This document shows, one piece after another, positions 15,657 through 24,960 of a stretch of DNA of 64,000 bases. This stretch comes from Amycolatopsis roodepoortensis. Lineage in GTDB: Bacteria; Actinomycetota; Actinomycetes; Mycobacteriales; Pseudonocardiaceae. Below the pieces are notes generated by a model. The model was not told where the DNA came from. It worked only from the letters and a program-made list of their open reading frames with translations, and did no database searches. A program made the position numbers and the translations under genes. The number at the start of each line of letters is the position of its first letter. Position 1 is the stretch's first letter. The DNA lies in assembly GCF_014873915.1 (NCBI RefSeq), contig NZ_JADBEJ010000001.1, positions 1,922,001 through 1,986,000 of the forward strand. The letters run 5' to 3'.

Positions 15657-16892
15657 ATGAGTTCCGCATTGGACGCACAACGGCCGACGCGTCGTTCCGG
15701 TCAGGCGCTATTGCTTTGGGGTTTGCTGGTCATCGCGGCGAACCTGCGGCCCAGCTTGACCGGTGTCGGACCGCTGCTGGATCAAGTGCAGGCCGACCTC
15801 GGGCTGTCGGCTGCCGTGGCCGGCCTGTTGAACACGTTGCCCCTCCTCGCTTTCGCGGTGATCTCCCCGCTGGTGCCGCGGCTGGCCGCGCGCCGCGGGC
15901 CCGAGCGGGTACTCGCGGGCGCGCTCTTGGTGCTGACGGTGGGGATCGCGATCCGGTGGATCCCGACGGTGGCCGGTCTGTTCGGCGGGACCGTACTGAT
16001 CGGGGCCGGTATCGCGGTGGGCAACGTGCTCCTGCCGAGCCTCATCAAACGCGACTTCCCCACGAAGGTGGGCCTGCTGACGAGCGCGTACGCCACGGTC
16101 ATGGGTGGTGTCGCGGCGGTGGCCTCCGGAGTGGCCGTGCCGATCAGCGAGGTCGCGCCCGGTGGGTGGTCGACCGCGCTGGGCTGCTGGATCGTGCTCG
16201 CGCTGCTGGCGATCGCGCTGTGGTCGCCGCAACTGCGGACGCCTCCGCCGGTCGCGGCGGCGGTGCACGGTGGACATCGGCTGCCCTGGAAATCGGGCCT
16301 GGCATGGGCGGTCACGGCGTTCATGGGACTGCAGTCGCTGGGCTTCTACGTCGTCGTGACATGGCTTCCGGGGGTGGTCCAGGACACCGGGATCAGCCCG
16401 GCCTCGGCGGGGTGGCTGCTGTTCCTCTTCCAGGTGGTCGCGGTGCTGACGAGCCTGGCCGCACCCGCGTTGCTGCGCCGAGCGCGTGACCAGCGCGGGT
16501 TGGCGACGGTGAACTCGCTGATCATGCTCGCCGGCTACGTCGGACTGCTTTTGGCGCCGGAATGGGCCGTGGTGTGGACCATCGTCCTCGGCTTCGGTGG
16601 CGGCGCCTGCCTGGTGCTCGCCTTGGCCTTCCTCGGCCTGCGTGCTCACGACGCGGCCGGAGCGGGAGCGCTGTCGGCGATGGCGCAGTCGGTCGGCTAT
16701 CTGCTGGCGGCGGTCGGGCCGGTCCTTTTCGGGTTGCTGCACTCCGTCAGCTCGGGCTGGCAGGCACCGCTCATCCTGATGTGCGTCGCCGCGTTCGGCC
16801 AGGCTGTCGTCGCGATGGTGGCGGGGAAGGGCACCGTGCGTCCCTCCGGCGATCACCAGGCACCCGATCAAACTCCAGCGCCTGCTCGGTGA
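15657..16892 (+). CDS. MFS transporter, CynX/NimT type
   Basis: 411 residues with about 12 predicted membrane segments in two blocks (residues 18-190 and 215-390). The opening LLVIAANLRPSLTGVGPLLDQV and the R-rich loop RLAARRGPERVL match the cyanate/2-nitroimidazole transporter branch. The C terminus is hydrophilic (PSGDHQAPDQTPAPAR). It is divergent from the XRE regulator and beside the alkaloid operon, so it may export or confer tolerance to the product. Substrate unknown. A stem-loop terminator follows at 16913-16950. Confidence 0.85.
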   Translation: MSSALDAQRPTRRSGQALLLWGLLVIAANLRPSLTGVGPLLDQVQADLGLSAAVAGLLNTLPLLAFAVISPLVPRLAARRGPERVLAGALLVLTVGIAIRWIPTVAGLFGGTVLIGAGIAVGNVLLPSLIKRDFPTKVGLLTSAYATVMGGVAAVASGVAVPISEVAPGGWSTALGCWIVLALLAIALWSPQLRTPPPVAAAVHGGHRLPWKSGLAWAVTAFMGLQSLGFYVVVTWLPGVVQDTGISPASAGWLLFLFQVVAVLTSLAAPALLRRARDQRGLATVNSLIMLAGYVGLLLAPEWAVVWTIVLGFGGGACLVLALAFLGLRAHDAAGAGALSAMAQSVGYLLAAVGPVLFGLLHSVSSGWQAPLILMCVAAFGQAVVAMVAGKGTVRPSGDHQAPDQTPAPAR

Positions 16893-16912
16893 TCAGACGC
16901 GGTGCCACCGCG

Positions 16913-16950
16913 GGGGTGGGCGGTCACACGCCGTCCACCACGCGGTGGCA
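16913..16950 (+). terminator. Stem-loop after the MFS gene
   Basis: TGCCACCGCG (16913-16922) pairs with CGCGGTGGCA (16941-16950), and an inner GGTGGGCGG/CCGTCCACC pairing extends the stem. It lies 20 bp after the MFS stop and ahead of the M20 peptidase gene. Confidence 0.55.
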
Positions 16951-16987
16951 GCGGGTCGACAGGCTCCACCAATGGTAGGAATGCCTG

Positions 16988-18310
16988 GTGACCGAACCGA
17001 ATTTGATCGAAGCAGCCGCCGAAGAGGCAGTCACCCTCACCAGTGAACTGATCCGCATCGACACCACCAACACGGGTGACCCCGACACGCTGGTCGGTGA
17101 ACGCGCCGCGGCGGAGTACGTCGCCGAGAAGCTCACCGACGCGGGCTACGAGATCACCTATGTCGAGTCCGGCGGCAAGGACCGCCACAACGTGATCGTC
17201 CGGCTGCCGGGCGCCGACCCGTCGCGCGGCGCGCTCCTGATCCACGGTCACCTCGACGCCGTTCCCGCCGACGCCTCGGAGTGGTCGGTGCACCCGTTCT
17301 CCGGTGCGATCCAGGACGACTACGTCTGGGGCCGCGGCGCGGTGGACATGAAGGACATGTGCGGCATGGCGCTCGCGCTGGCCCGCCACTACAAGATCAA
17401 CGGCATCGTCCCGCCGCGTGACCTCGTCTTCGCGTTCCTGGCCGACGAAGAGGCGGGCGGCAAGTACGGGGCGCAGTGGCTGGTCGAGAACCGGCCCGAG
17501 CTGTTCGAAGGTGTCACCGAGGCGATCAGCGAGGTCGGTGGCTTCTCGATCACGCTGAAGGACAACGTCCGCGCGTACCTCATCGAGACGGCCGAAAAGG
17601 GCATCCGCTGGATGAAGCTGCGGGTGCGCGGCACCGCCGGTCACGGCTCGATGATTCACCGCGACAACGCCGTCACCAAGCTGTCCGAGGCCGTCGCGAG
17701 GCTGGGCAACCACCGGTTCCCGCTGGTCATGACCGACTCCGTCCGCGAATTCCTGGACGGCGTCACCGAGATCACCGGCTGGGACTTCCCCGAGGACGAC
17801 ATCGAGGGTTCTGTCGCCAAACTCGGCAACATCTCCCGGATGATCGGCGCGACCCTGCGCGACACGGCGAACCCGACGATGCTCACCGCGGGCTACAAGT
17901 CGAACGTCATCCCGTCCGTGGCGGAGGCTTCGGTCGACTGCCGGATCCTTCCCGGCAGGCTGGAGGCGTTCAACGCCGAACTGGAGGAGATCCTCGGCCC
18001 GGACATCGAGAAGGAATGGATGGAGCTGCCGCCGGTCGAGACGACCTTCGACGGCGCCCTGGTCGACGCGATGACCAACGCGGTCCTCGCCGAGGACCCG
18101 GGCGCCCGCACGCTCCCGTACATGCTCTCCGGCGGCACCGACGCGAAGTCGTTCCAGTCCCTCGGGATTCGCAACTTCGGCTTCGCCCCGCTGCAGCTGC
18201 CCGCGGACCTCGACTTCTCGGCGCTGTTCCACGGGGTCGACGAGCGGGTCCCGGTCGACGCGCTGAAGTTCGGCGTGCGGGTACTCGACCGCTTCCTCCG
18301 CTCTGCCTGA
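16988..18310 (+). CDS. M20 family metallopeptidase/deacylase
   Basis: 440 residues from GTG 16988. Zinc-site motifs in order: LLIHGHLDAVPAD, WGRGAVDMKDMCG, FLADEEAGG, a dimerisation-domain RGTAGHGSMIH, SGGTDAKSF and C-terminal FHGVDERVPVDALK. This is the ArgE/DapE/carboxypeptidase G2 superfamily, which cleaves terminal amide or peptide bonds with two metal ions in the cytoplasm. The exact substrate cannot be read from sequence. Its stop overlaps the next start (TGATG), so the following hydrolase is co-translated. I recall close M20 relatives near uppP in other actinobacteria, which suggests conserved core synteny. Confidence 0.9.
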   Translation: MTEPNLIEAAAEEAVTLTSELIRIDTTNTGDPDTLVGERAAAEYVAEKLTDAGYEITYVESGGKDRHNVIVRLPGADPSRGALLIHGHLDAVPADASEWSVHPFSGAIQDDYVWGRGAVDMKDMCGMALALARHYKINGIVPPRDLVFAFLADEEAGGKYGAQWLVENRPELFEGVTEAISEVGGFSITLKDNVRAYLIETAEKGIRWMKLRVRGTAGHGSMIHRDNAVTKLSEAVARLGNHRFPLVMTDSVREFLDGVTEITGWDFPEDDIEGSVAKLGNISRMIGATLRDTANPTMLTAGYKSNVIPSVAEASVDCRILPGRLEAFNAELEEILGPDIEKEWMELPPVETTFDGALVDAMTNAVLAEDPGARTLPYMLSGGTDAKSFQSLGIRNFGFAPLQLPADLDFSALFHGVDERVPVDALKFGVRVLDRFLRSA

Positions 18311-19200
18311 TGCCCGGTCTGCTGGCCGCCGACGGAACACCCCTGCACTTCGAGCGCTGGGGTGATCCGTCGGCGCCGGTGACCGTGGTGCTCCTCCACG
18401 GGTACGCCCTCGACAGGCGAAGCTGGCGTGCCATCGCGCCGGTGCTGGCCGAGGCGTCCGCGGAGGAATCGCTGGCCGTGGTGGCCTACGACCAGCGCGG
18501 CCACGGCGAATCCGGTGAGGTCCGCGCCTCGTCGGCGACCATGGGGCACCTCGCCGACGATCTGGCAGAGGTGCTGGAGAAGGTGATCCCCGGCGGCAAG
18601 GTGGTCCTGGTCGGTCATGACATGGGCGGCCTCGCGATCCTGTCGCTCGCCCAGCGCCATCCGGACGTCTTCGCGGCGCGGGTGGCCGGAATCGGGTTGC
18701 TCGCCATGTCGGCGGGCGGTGTCACGCCGGACGCGATCTGGCCGAACGCGCTCGGGAAACTCGGCCGCGACCTGGAGATCGTCTTCGGGACGAAGCTGAT
18801 CGGCCTGGTGCGGGAGCACACGAGCAAGGCGGTGACCGCCGGGCTGCGGTGGTGGCTCTTCGGCGACGACCCGGTGCCCGCCGACGTCGAACTGACCGTG
18901 CGGATGATCCGCGGCAACTGGCCACAGACGGTCTCCGCGTTCCGCCCCGCGCTGGACGCCTACACGCGGGAATCGGCGTTGTCGCAGGTCGGGGCGGTGC
19001 CGGTGACGGCGATCGTGGGGGAGCGCGACAAGCTCGTGCCTACAGCGGACGTCGAGGAGCTGGCGGGCGCGGTGGAGAACGGGACGGCTGTGGTGCTGCC
19101 CGGCGTCGGGCATGTCGTCCCGCTCGAGGCGGCCCCGCAGGTGATTCCCCGTCTTCTGGCGCTGGCGAACGAGGCTCGCCGACAACCTGGACTGTCTTGA
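18310..19200 (+). CDS. Alpha/beta hydrolase with an Asp at the nucleophile position
   Basis: 296 residues; ATG 18310 overlaps the M20 stop by one base. Oxyanion motif VVLLHGYALDRRSW, nucleophile elbow LVGHDMGGLAIL, acid in GERDKLVP and His in LPGVGHVVPLE. The elbow is G-H-D-M-G: Asp replaces the usual Ser, as in epoxide hydrolases and haloalkane dehalogenases, which form an aspartyl-ester intermediate. That makes a simple esterase or lipase unlikely. Coupling to the M20 peptidase is clear, but the shared substrate is unknown. Confidence 0.82.
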   Translation: MPGLLAADGTPLHFERWGDPSAPVTVVLLHGYALDRRSWRAIAPVLAEASAEESLAVVAYDQRGHGESGEVRASSATMGHLADDLAEVLEKVIPGGKVVLVGHDMGGLAILSLAQRHPDVFAARVAGIGLLAMSAGGVTPDAIWPNALGKLGRDLEIVFGTKLIGLVREHTSKAVTAGLRWWLFGDDPVPADVELTVRMIRGNWPQTVSAFRPALDAYTRESALSQVGAVPVTAIVGERDKLVPTADVEELAGAVENGTAVVLPGVGHVVPLEAAPQVIPRLLALANEARRQPGLS

Positions 19201-19231
19201 CAAGTTCTGTTTTCGGTGACACCGTCTTGGC

Positions 19232-19828
19232 ATGTTCTCCGTTGCGGTGATCGAGGACGCGGAAGCGGCCGAAGTGTCGCTGGATCCGGTCCGGGCCAGG
19301 CTGCTCGCCGAACTCGCCGAACCGGCGTCGGCCACGATGCTCGCCGCGCGGGTGGACCTGCCGAGACAGAAGGTGAACTACCACCTTCGCGCCCTGGAGA
19401 AGCATGGGCTGGTCGAGCTCGTCGAGGAGCGGCGGAAGGGCAACGTCACCGAGCGCATGATGCGCGCGACGGCGTCTTCGTACGTCATCTCGCCGACGGC
19501 GCTCTCGGCCGTGCAACCCGATCCGGCCCAGTCACCCGACCGGCTGTCCGCGCGCTGGCTGCTCGCCGTGGCGGGCAGGCTGGTGCGCGACGTCGGCCTC
19601 CTGATCACCGGCGCGACCAAGGCGCGCAAACGGGTCGCGACCTTCGCGATCGATGGCGAGGTGCGGTTCTCCTCCGCCGCGGACCGGGCCGCGTTCGCCG
19701 AAGAGCTGACCGTCGCGATCACGAACCTGGTGAGCAAGTACCACGACGAAGGCGCCGAACAGGGCCGGGACCACCGGATCGTCGTCGCCGTCCACCCGAG
19801 CGTCCGCACCGAGCCCGAGGAGCGCTGA
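19232..19828 (+). CDS. ArsR-like winged-helix regulator
   Basis: 198 residues. The N-terminal winged helix (DPVRARLLAELAEPASATMLAARVDLPRQKVNYHLRALEKHGLVELVEERRKGNV) is followed by a longer C-terminal region with no Cys metal site. It ends directly at the next start (TGA then ATG), forming a two-gene unit with an SRPBCC protein. Such pairs are common in actinobacteria; the regulator probably controls its own operon. Ligand unknown. Confidence 0.85.
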   Translation: MFSVAVIEDAEAAEVSLDPVRARLLAELAEPASATMLAARVDLPRQKVNYHLRALEKHGLVELVEERRKGNVTERMMRATASSYVISPTALSAVQPDPAQSPDRLSARWLLAVAGRLVRDVGLLITGATKARKRVATFAIDGEVRFSSAADRAAFAEELTVAITNLVSKYHDEGAEQGRDHRIVVAVHPSVRTEPEER

Positions 19829-20572
19829 ATGGGCCACGAATTCGAGATCACCGATCGCGTCGAGGTCGACGCGACCCCGGAACAGGTCTGGGACGCCATC
19901 GCGACCGGGCCGGGGATCACGTCGTGGTTCATGGGACGCAACGAGGTCGACGGAGGCGTCGGAGGAACGGTGAAGACCGCTTTCGGGGGCTTCGAGCCCA
20001 CCTCGGCGATCACGTCGTGGGATCCGTTGGAACGGCTCGTCTACGGCACGGAACCCGCGCTGGACGGGCGTTTCGTCGCCTACGAGTTCCTCATCGAGGG
20101 CCGGTCCGGCGGAAGCACCGTGCTGCGGACCGTGACGAGCGGCTTCCTGCCCGGCGACGACTGGGAAGACGAGTTCGAGGCGATGACCGCCGGCGGTCAG
20201 CTGTTCCTTCGCACCCTTGTCGAGTACCTCAACCGTTTCGCCGGCCGGAAGGCCGTTCCGGTGACGGTGTTCGGGCCGATGATCTCGGACTGGGACAGCG
20301 CGTGGCTGACGCTGGGCCGGGAGCTGGGCCTGGCTGGGCGGCCGGAGACGGGGGACCGGGTCCGGCTGTCCACCGGACCGGTGTCCACTGTGGACGGAGA
20401 GGTCTACTTCACGAACGCGCAGACGGTCGGGATCCGGACCGAGGACGCGCTACTGAGGTTCGTCCGCGGCTTCGCCGGGCCGATCTGCGCGATGCATCAC
20501 CTGTTCGGCGACGTCGACTCCGCGGAACAGGACGCGCTCTGGGCCGAGTGGCTCGGCCGGGTGTTCAAGTGA
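19829..20572 (+). CDS. SRPBCC (AHSA1-like) domain protein
   Basis: 247 residues. START/Bet v1-like fold suggested by the opening ITDRVEVDATPEQVWDAIATGPGITSWFMG and SAITSWDPLERLVYG, typical of AHSA1-type hydrophobic-ligand-binding proteins. The protein is about 90 residues longer than a single domain. The extra C-terminal part (VTVFGPMISDWDSAWLTLG, AMHHLFGDVDSAEQDALWAEWL) is unassigned. It directly follows the ArsR gene. The 3' end overlaps the opposing DUF5703 gene by 8 bp. Confidence 0.8.
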   Translation: MGHEFEITDRVEVDATPEQVWDAIATGPGITSWFMGRNEVDGGVGGTVKTAFGGFEPTSAITSWDPLERLVYGTEPALDGRFVAYEFLIEGRSGGSTVLRTVTSGFLPGDDWEDEFEAMTAGGQLFLRTLVEYLNRFAGRKAVPVTVFGPMISDWDSAWLTLGRELGLAGRPETGDRVRLSTGPVSTVDGEVYFTNAQTVGIRTEDALLRFVRGFAGPICAMHHLFGDVDSAEQDALWAEWLGRVFK

Positions 20573-20786
20573 TGAGGCCGGGCAGGGGTGTGGCGGTGCG
20601 CTTGCGGCGCAACCACACCCTCCGCGTCCCATCGGAGTAGAGCCGGACGGTCGACAGCTCCCAACCGGCGAACTCGGCGTGGATCGACAGCTGCGTCGCC
20701 GCCGCCCGCCGGGAAACACCGGGCGGAAGCTGCAACCGCCGGTACTCCCAATCCCCTTCGACCACCGCCTCGTCCACGACTGTCAT
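20565..20786 (-). CDS. DUF5703 family small protein
   Basis: 73 residues, charged and compact: DWEYRRLQLPPGVSRRAAATQ, HAEFAGWELSTVRLYSDGTRRVWLRRK. This matches what I remember of the actinobacterial DUF5703 family, of unknown function. The start ATG overlaps the stop of the upstream lipoprotein gene (ATGA, 20783-20786), so the two form one translationally coupled operon. Confidence 0.75.
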   Translation of the reverse strand: MTVVDEAVVEGDWEYRRLQLPPGVSRRAAATQLSIHAEFAGWELSTVRLYSDGTRRVWLRRKRTATPLPGLIT

Positions 20787-21796
20787 GGCGTGATCACCTG
20801 GATCCCTTCTCCGATGGCCGAGCCGACGACCACACGGCCGCCCTGCTCGTCGACGGTGACCGAATCTGGCTGCCGCACGGTGGGGAACCGGTGCTTCTCG
20901 ATCGGTTCCCCACCGCGGACGTCGAAACCGACGACCTCGTTGCGTCCGGTGAGCGTGACCCAGACGAGGCCACGAGGTCGGTCGTAGGCGATGCCGTACG
21001 CGCCGCCGGGAACGGGATAACGCTGGCGCAGCAGCAACGGCGTCGTGGAGAACGCCAGCAGCGCGCCCGCCCGCGCGTCGGTGACGAAGACGCGGCCGAG
21101 ATCGTCGGTGACGGCGTTGGCCGCACCGTCGCCCGCCCGCAGACCTTCGCCGATCTTGCCCTCGTCGAGGTCGACGGCGAACAGGGCGGTGCGGAGCTTG
21201 TCGAGGACGACCACGCCGTCGCCGGTGTTCAGCACGTCGTCGGCGCTGTAGATCTGGCCGGTGATGGTCTTCGGCCCCGCGTTCTTCGACAGCACCTCGA
21301 CGGCCTTGCGGTCCCGCACCGAGACCAGCGTCGCGTCACCGGCGGCGAGACCGGCCGACGGCTGCCCCGCGACCGGGACCGTCTCCAGCGCGCCACCGGG
21401 CAGCGAGATCTTCGCCAGCAGGCTCTTGCCAGGGACGCTGGCGAGCACCTGGGATCCCGAGACCGTGAGTCGTTCGGCCGGGCCGGGCAGGGCCACGGTC
21501 GCCTTCGGGGCGTCCAGGGCGGCGAGATCGTAGATACGCAGCGACGGTGGCTCGGAAACGGCGACGACCAGCGTCTTGCTCGCCTCGTCGGTCACCAGCG
21601 CCTTCACACCGGGCGCCGCGAACACCGACCCCGCGGGCTTGACCGTCACCACGGGGGAGACCGCCGCGGTCGCCGCGACGGGGTTCTGCACGATCTGCAA
21701 GGTGTCGTTCGGTGTGTCGTCCGTACTACAGGACGAGAGCACCAGGACACCGGCGAGCGGGATCGCGATCCGGGAAACGGCGGACAGCCGACCCAC
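20783..21796 (-). CDS. Lipoprotein with a YncE-like beta-propeller
   Basis: The start at GTG 21796 is chosen because GGAGG lies 7 nt upstream and a clean lipoprotein signal follows (SRIAIPLAGVLVLSSC, Cys in the lipobox). 337 residues. Repeats of about 45 residues (SLRIYDLAALDAPKATVALPG, ALFAVDLDEGKIGEGLRAGDG, GRVFVTDARAGALLAF, RGLVWVTLTGRNEVVGFDV, GGRVVVGSAIGEGIQVITP) look like a six- or seven-bladed propeller. It is probably anchored outside the membrane; no catalytic residues are recognisable. Operon with DUF5703. Confidence 0.8.
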   Translation of the reverse strand: MGRLSAVSRIAIPLAGVLVLSSCSTDDTPNDTLQIVQNPVAATAAVSPVVTVKPAGSVFAAPGVKALVTDEASKTLVVAVSEPPSLRIYDLAALDAPKATVALPGPAERLTVSGSQVLASVPGKSLLAKISLPGGALETVPVAGQPSAGLAAGDATLVSVRDRKAVEVLSKNAGPKTITGQIYSADDVLNTGDGVVVLDKLRTALFAVDLDEGKIGEGLRAGDGAANAVTDDLGRVFVTDARAGALLAFSTTPLLLRQRYPVPGGAYGIAYDRPRGLVWVTLTGRNEVVGFDVRGGEPIEKHRFPTVRQPDSVTVDEQGGRVVVGSAIGEGIQVITP

Positions 21797-21909
21797 CTTG
21801 GTGCCTCCACCTGCTACTCGTCGTACGGACCTGTCCAGCATCCTCCAGGAACTCCACCACGTCACGTCCGCGTCACCCAACAGTCACCTAATCCAGTATT
21901 CGAGACGGC

Positions 21910-22875
21910 TCACAGGCCGCGTTCCGGGTATCCGACCTCGATCGCGCTGACGTCGTCGAGCGCCGAGCGGATGGCGGGCGGGAGGGTGATCTCCTCGGCC
22001 GTGAGCGAACCGGTCAGCTGACCGGTGTCACGGGCTCCGACCACGGGCGCGACCACTCCGGGCCGGTCGCGGACCCACGCCAGCGCGACGGCCAGCGGCG
22101 ACGTCCCGAGGCCGTCCGCGGCCGTCGCGACCGCCTGCACGATCCGGGCGGCGCGATCGGTCCGGTGATGTTCGACATAGCCGGCGAAAACACTCGAAGC
22201 ACCACGCGAATCCGCGGGTGTCCCGGTGCGGTACTTACCGGTGAGCACACCCCGGCCGAGCGGTGCCCACGGCAGGAGCCCGATGCCGTGGTGCTCCGCG
22301 GCCGGGACGACTTCGCGATCGACCCCGCGCTCCAGTAGCGAGTACTCGACCTGCGTCGAGACCAGCGGGGCGACGGCGGAGCTGCGGGCCGCGGCGGTCG
22401 CGAGCTGCCAGCCCGAGTAGTTGGAGACGCCGACGTAGCGGACCTTTCCGCAGGTCACGGCGTACTCGAGGGCGGCGAGCGTCTCGTCGACCGGCACGGT
22501 GGTGTCCCACGCGTGCAGCTGCCAGAGGTCGATGTGATCGGTGCCGAGCCGCCGGAGCGAGCCGTCGAGCGCGCTCAAGAGGGCGCCTCGCGAGGCGCCG
22601 CCACCGAACGGGCCGTCGGTGCGGCGGGCAACGGCCTTGGTCGCGAGGACGATGTCGTCCCGGGGGACGAGGTCGCCGAGCAGCGCGCCGAGGACGCGTT
22701 CGCTCTCGCCCTCGCCGTAGATGTCGGCGGTGTCGACCAGGGTGCCCCCGGCGTCGACGAACGCGACCAGCTGGCTGGCCGCCTCCTCCGAGTCGGTGTC
22801 GCCACCCCACGTCATGGTCCCGAGGGCCATCCGCGAGACCCGAAGTCCCGACCGGCCGAGCTGTCGCTTTTCCAC
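21910..22875 (-). CDS. Aldo/keto reductase
   Basis: 321 residues from GTG 22875. NADPH-dependent reductase fold with the tetrad visible: Asp and Tyr in LVDTADIYGEGESE, Lys in IVLATKAVAR and His in DLWQLHAWD; VRYVGVSNYSGWQL and GLLPWAPLGRGVLTGKY are typical of the AKR11/12-like bacterial branch. Substrate not predictable. It stands alone, divergent from the LLM oxidoreductase gene with 137 bp between. Confidence 0.9.
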   Translation of the reverse strand: MEKRQLGRSGLRVSRMALGTMTWGGDTDSEEAASQLVAFVDAGGTLVDTADIYGEGESERVLGALLGDLVPRDDIVLATKAVARRTDGPFGGGASRGALLSALDGSLRRLGTDHIDLWQLHAWDTTVPVDETLAALEYAVTCGKVRYVGVSNYSGWQLATAAARSSAVAPLVSTQVEYSLLERGVDREVVPAAEHHGIGLLPWAPLGRGVLTGKYRTGTPADSRGASSVFAGYVEHHRTDRAARIVQAVATAADGLGTSPLAVALAWVRDRPGVVAPVVGARDTGQLTGSLTAEEITLPPAIRSALDDVSAIEVGYPERGL

Positions 22876-23012
22876 GACGGGCGAGCCTAGCCGGAAGGCA
22901 AGTGCGGGACGCGGAGCAGGTGAGCGTGTCGTGATCGAGTACCACCGTGCGGGTCATCACCGTGTCAACACCCTGAACGGAGGAGTGACTCTCCGGTGGA
23001 TACATTCACGCC

Positions 23013-24059
23013 GTGCGACTCGGACTGAACTTGGGCTATTGGGGCGCGGGGAACGACGCGGCCAACCTGGCATTGGCGAAGAAGGCGGACGAACTGGGCT
23101 ACGCGGTCGTCTGGGCCGCGGAGGCCTACGGGTCGGACGCGCCGACGGTGCTCTCGTGGGTGGCGGCGCAGACCTCACGGATCGACGTGGGCAGCGCGGT
23201 GCTCCAGATCCCCGCGCGGACACCGGCGATGACCGCGATGACCGCCGCGACCCTGGACACGCTTTCGGGCGGCCGGTTCCGCCTCGGCCTGGGTGTTTCC
23301 GGCCCGCAGGTCTCCGAGGGCTGGCACGGCGTGAAGTTCGCGTCCCCGCTGGGCCGCACCCGCGAATACGTCGAGATCGTCCGCAAGGCGCTGAGCCGCG
23401 AGCGGGTCCGGTACGACGGCGACCACTTCCAGCTGCCCCTGCCCGGCGGGCCGGGCAAGGCGCTGACCCTGACCGTGCACCCCGTCCGTGACGAGATCCC
23501 GGTGTACCTGGCCGCCATCGGCCCGAAGAACCTCGAGCTGACCGGCGAGATCGCGGACGGCTGGCTGCCGGTGTTCTACTCGCCCGAACACGCCGGTGAG
23601 CAGCTGAAGCTGATCCAGGCCGGGGCGGACAAGGCCGGGCGCACCCTCGACGGCTTCGACGTCGTCCCCACCGTCCCGCTCGTGGTCGGTGACGACTGGA
23701 AGGCCTGCGCCGACGCGGTCCGCGGGTACGCGGCGCTGTACATCGGCGGGATGGGCAGCCGGGAGAAGAACTTCTACAACCAGCTCGCCTGCCGGATGGG
23801 CTTCGAGCGCGAAGCCGCCGACGTCCAGCAGAAGTACCTGGGCAGGGACTACGAGGGCGCCATGAAGGCCGTCCCGCTGGAGTTCATCGACGCGACGTCG
23901 CTGCTGGGCCCGAAGGAGCGCATCGCCGAATGGATGCAGGCCTTCGCCGGGTCCGGCGTCACGACGCTGACCGTCGCGCCCGCCATGCCGGATCCGGAGG
24001 GCTCCGCACGTGCCCTCGAGGTCGCGGCCGAGGCGATCGAAACGGCCGGTGTCGCCTGA
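23013..24059 (+). CDS. LLM-class, probably F420-dependent oxidoreductase
   Basis: 348 residues from GTG 23013. Luciferase-like TIM barrel: [72 protein letters not shown] and [25 protein letters not shown] are typical of the actinobacterial F420 branch. Substrate unknown. The stop overlaps the uppP start (TGATG), so it is co-translated with uppP. Confidence 0.88.
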   Translation: MRLGLNLGYWGAGNDAANLALAKKADELGYAVVWAAEAYGSDAPTVLSWVAAQTSRIDVGSAVLQIPARTPAMTAMTAATLDTLSGGRFRLGLGVSGPQVSEGWHGVKFASPLGRTREYVEIVRKALSRERVRYDGDHFQLPLPGGPGKALTLTVHPVRDEIPVYLAAIGPKNLELTGEIADGWLPVFYSPEHAGEQLKLIQAGADKAGRTLDGFDVVPTVPLVVGDDWKACADAVRGYAALYIGGMGSREKNFYNQLACRMGFEREAADVQQKYLGRDYEGAMKAVPLEFIDATSLLGPKERIAEWMQAFAGSGVTTLTVAPAMPDPEGSARALEVAAEAIETAGVA

Positions 24060-24898
24060 TGGGCTGGTTCGAAGCGCTGGTCCTGGGTCTCGTCCAGGGC
24101 CTGACCGAGTTCCTGCCGATCTCCTCCAGCGCGCACCTGCGGATCACCGCGGCGCTCGCCGGCTGGGACGACCCGGGCGCCGCGTTCACCGCCGTGACCC
24201 AGATCGGCACCGAACTCGCGGTCATCCTGTACTTCTCGGCCAAGATCGGGAAGATCCTCCGCGCCTGGTTCTTCTCCATCTACAAGAAGGACTGGCGCCA
24301 GGACCCCGACGCCCGGCTGGGCTGGCTGATCATCGTCGGCTCGCTGCCGATCGTGGTGCTGGGCCTGCTGCTGCAGGACGCCATTGACGAAACCTTCCGT
24401 GACCTGCGGATCACCGCGACGACACTGATCGTGTTCGGCCTGATCCTCCTGGTGGCCGACCGCATCGGGAAGCAACAGCGCACCCTCGACCACCTGACCG
24501 TGCCGCACGGCCTCGGCTTCGGATTCGCCCAGGCGCTGGCGCTGATCCCGGGCGTCTCCCGCTCCGGTGGCACCACCAGCGCCGGGCTGCTGCTCGGCTA
24601 CACCCGCGCGGAGGCGGCGGAGTACTCGTTCCTGCTGGCGTTGCCCGCGGTGTTCGGCTCGGGGCTGTACAAGCTGACCGACATCGGCAAGGACGGCGCC
24701 CCGGCGCAGTGGGGGCCGACGATCCTGGCGACGCTGGTCGCGTTCGGCGTCGGGTACGCCGTCATCGCCTGGCTGATGTCCTACATCAAGACCAAGAGCT
24801 TCGTGCCGTTCGTGATCTACCGGCTCGTGCTCGGTGTCCTGCTGTTCGTGCTGATCTTCACCGGGGTCCTCGACCCGGGCGCGGGTCCGCACATCTGA
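24059..24898 (+). CDS. uppP: Undecaprenyl-diphosphatase
   Basis: 279-residue integral membrane protein that dephosphorylates undecaprenyl diphosphate so the lipid carrier of peptidoglycan synthesis can be reused; it also underlies bacitracin tolerance. ATG 24059 overlaps the upstream stop. Signature motifs: [17 protein letters not shown] near the N terminus and [18 protein letters not shown] in the middle, with eight or so hydrophobic segments. It sits between the LLM oxidoreductase and a histidine phosphatase. Confidence 0.95.
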   Translation: MGWFEALVLGLVQGLTEFLPISSSAHLRITAALAGWDDPGAAFTAVTQIGTELAVILYFSAKIGKILRAWFFSIYKKDWRQDPDARLGWLIIVGSLPIVVLGLLLQDAIDETFRDLRITATTLIVFGLILLVADRIGKQQRTLDHLTVPHGLGFGFAQALALIPGVSRSGGTTSAGLLLGYTRAEAAEYSFLLALPAVFGSGLYKLTDIGKDGAPAQWGPTILATLVAFGVGYAVIAWLMSYIKTKSFVPFVIYRLVLGVLLFVLIFTGVLDPGAGPHI

Positions 24899-24903
24899 TC
24901 CCG

Positions 24904-24930
24904 CGCATCCAGAGGACTGAACGCGGGAGG
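24904..24930 (+). repeat. Dispersed 27-bp motif, copy 1
   Basis: CGCATCCAGAGGACTGAACG (from 24904) continues with CGGGAGG to 24930. It matches the stretch at 53640-53666 at 24 of 27 positions. It lies 5 bp after uppP and ahead of the phosphatase gene. Function unknown; the second copy also lies at a gene end. Confidence 0.5.
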
Positions 24931-24960
24931 GGGCAAAGCACGACACGTAGGGTGGGCCAC

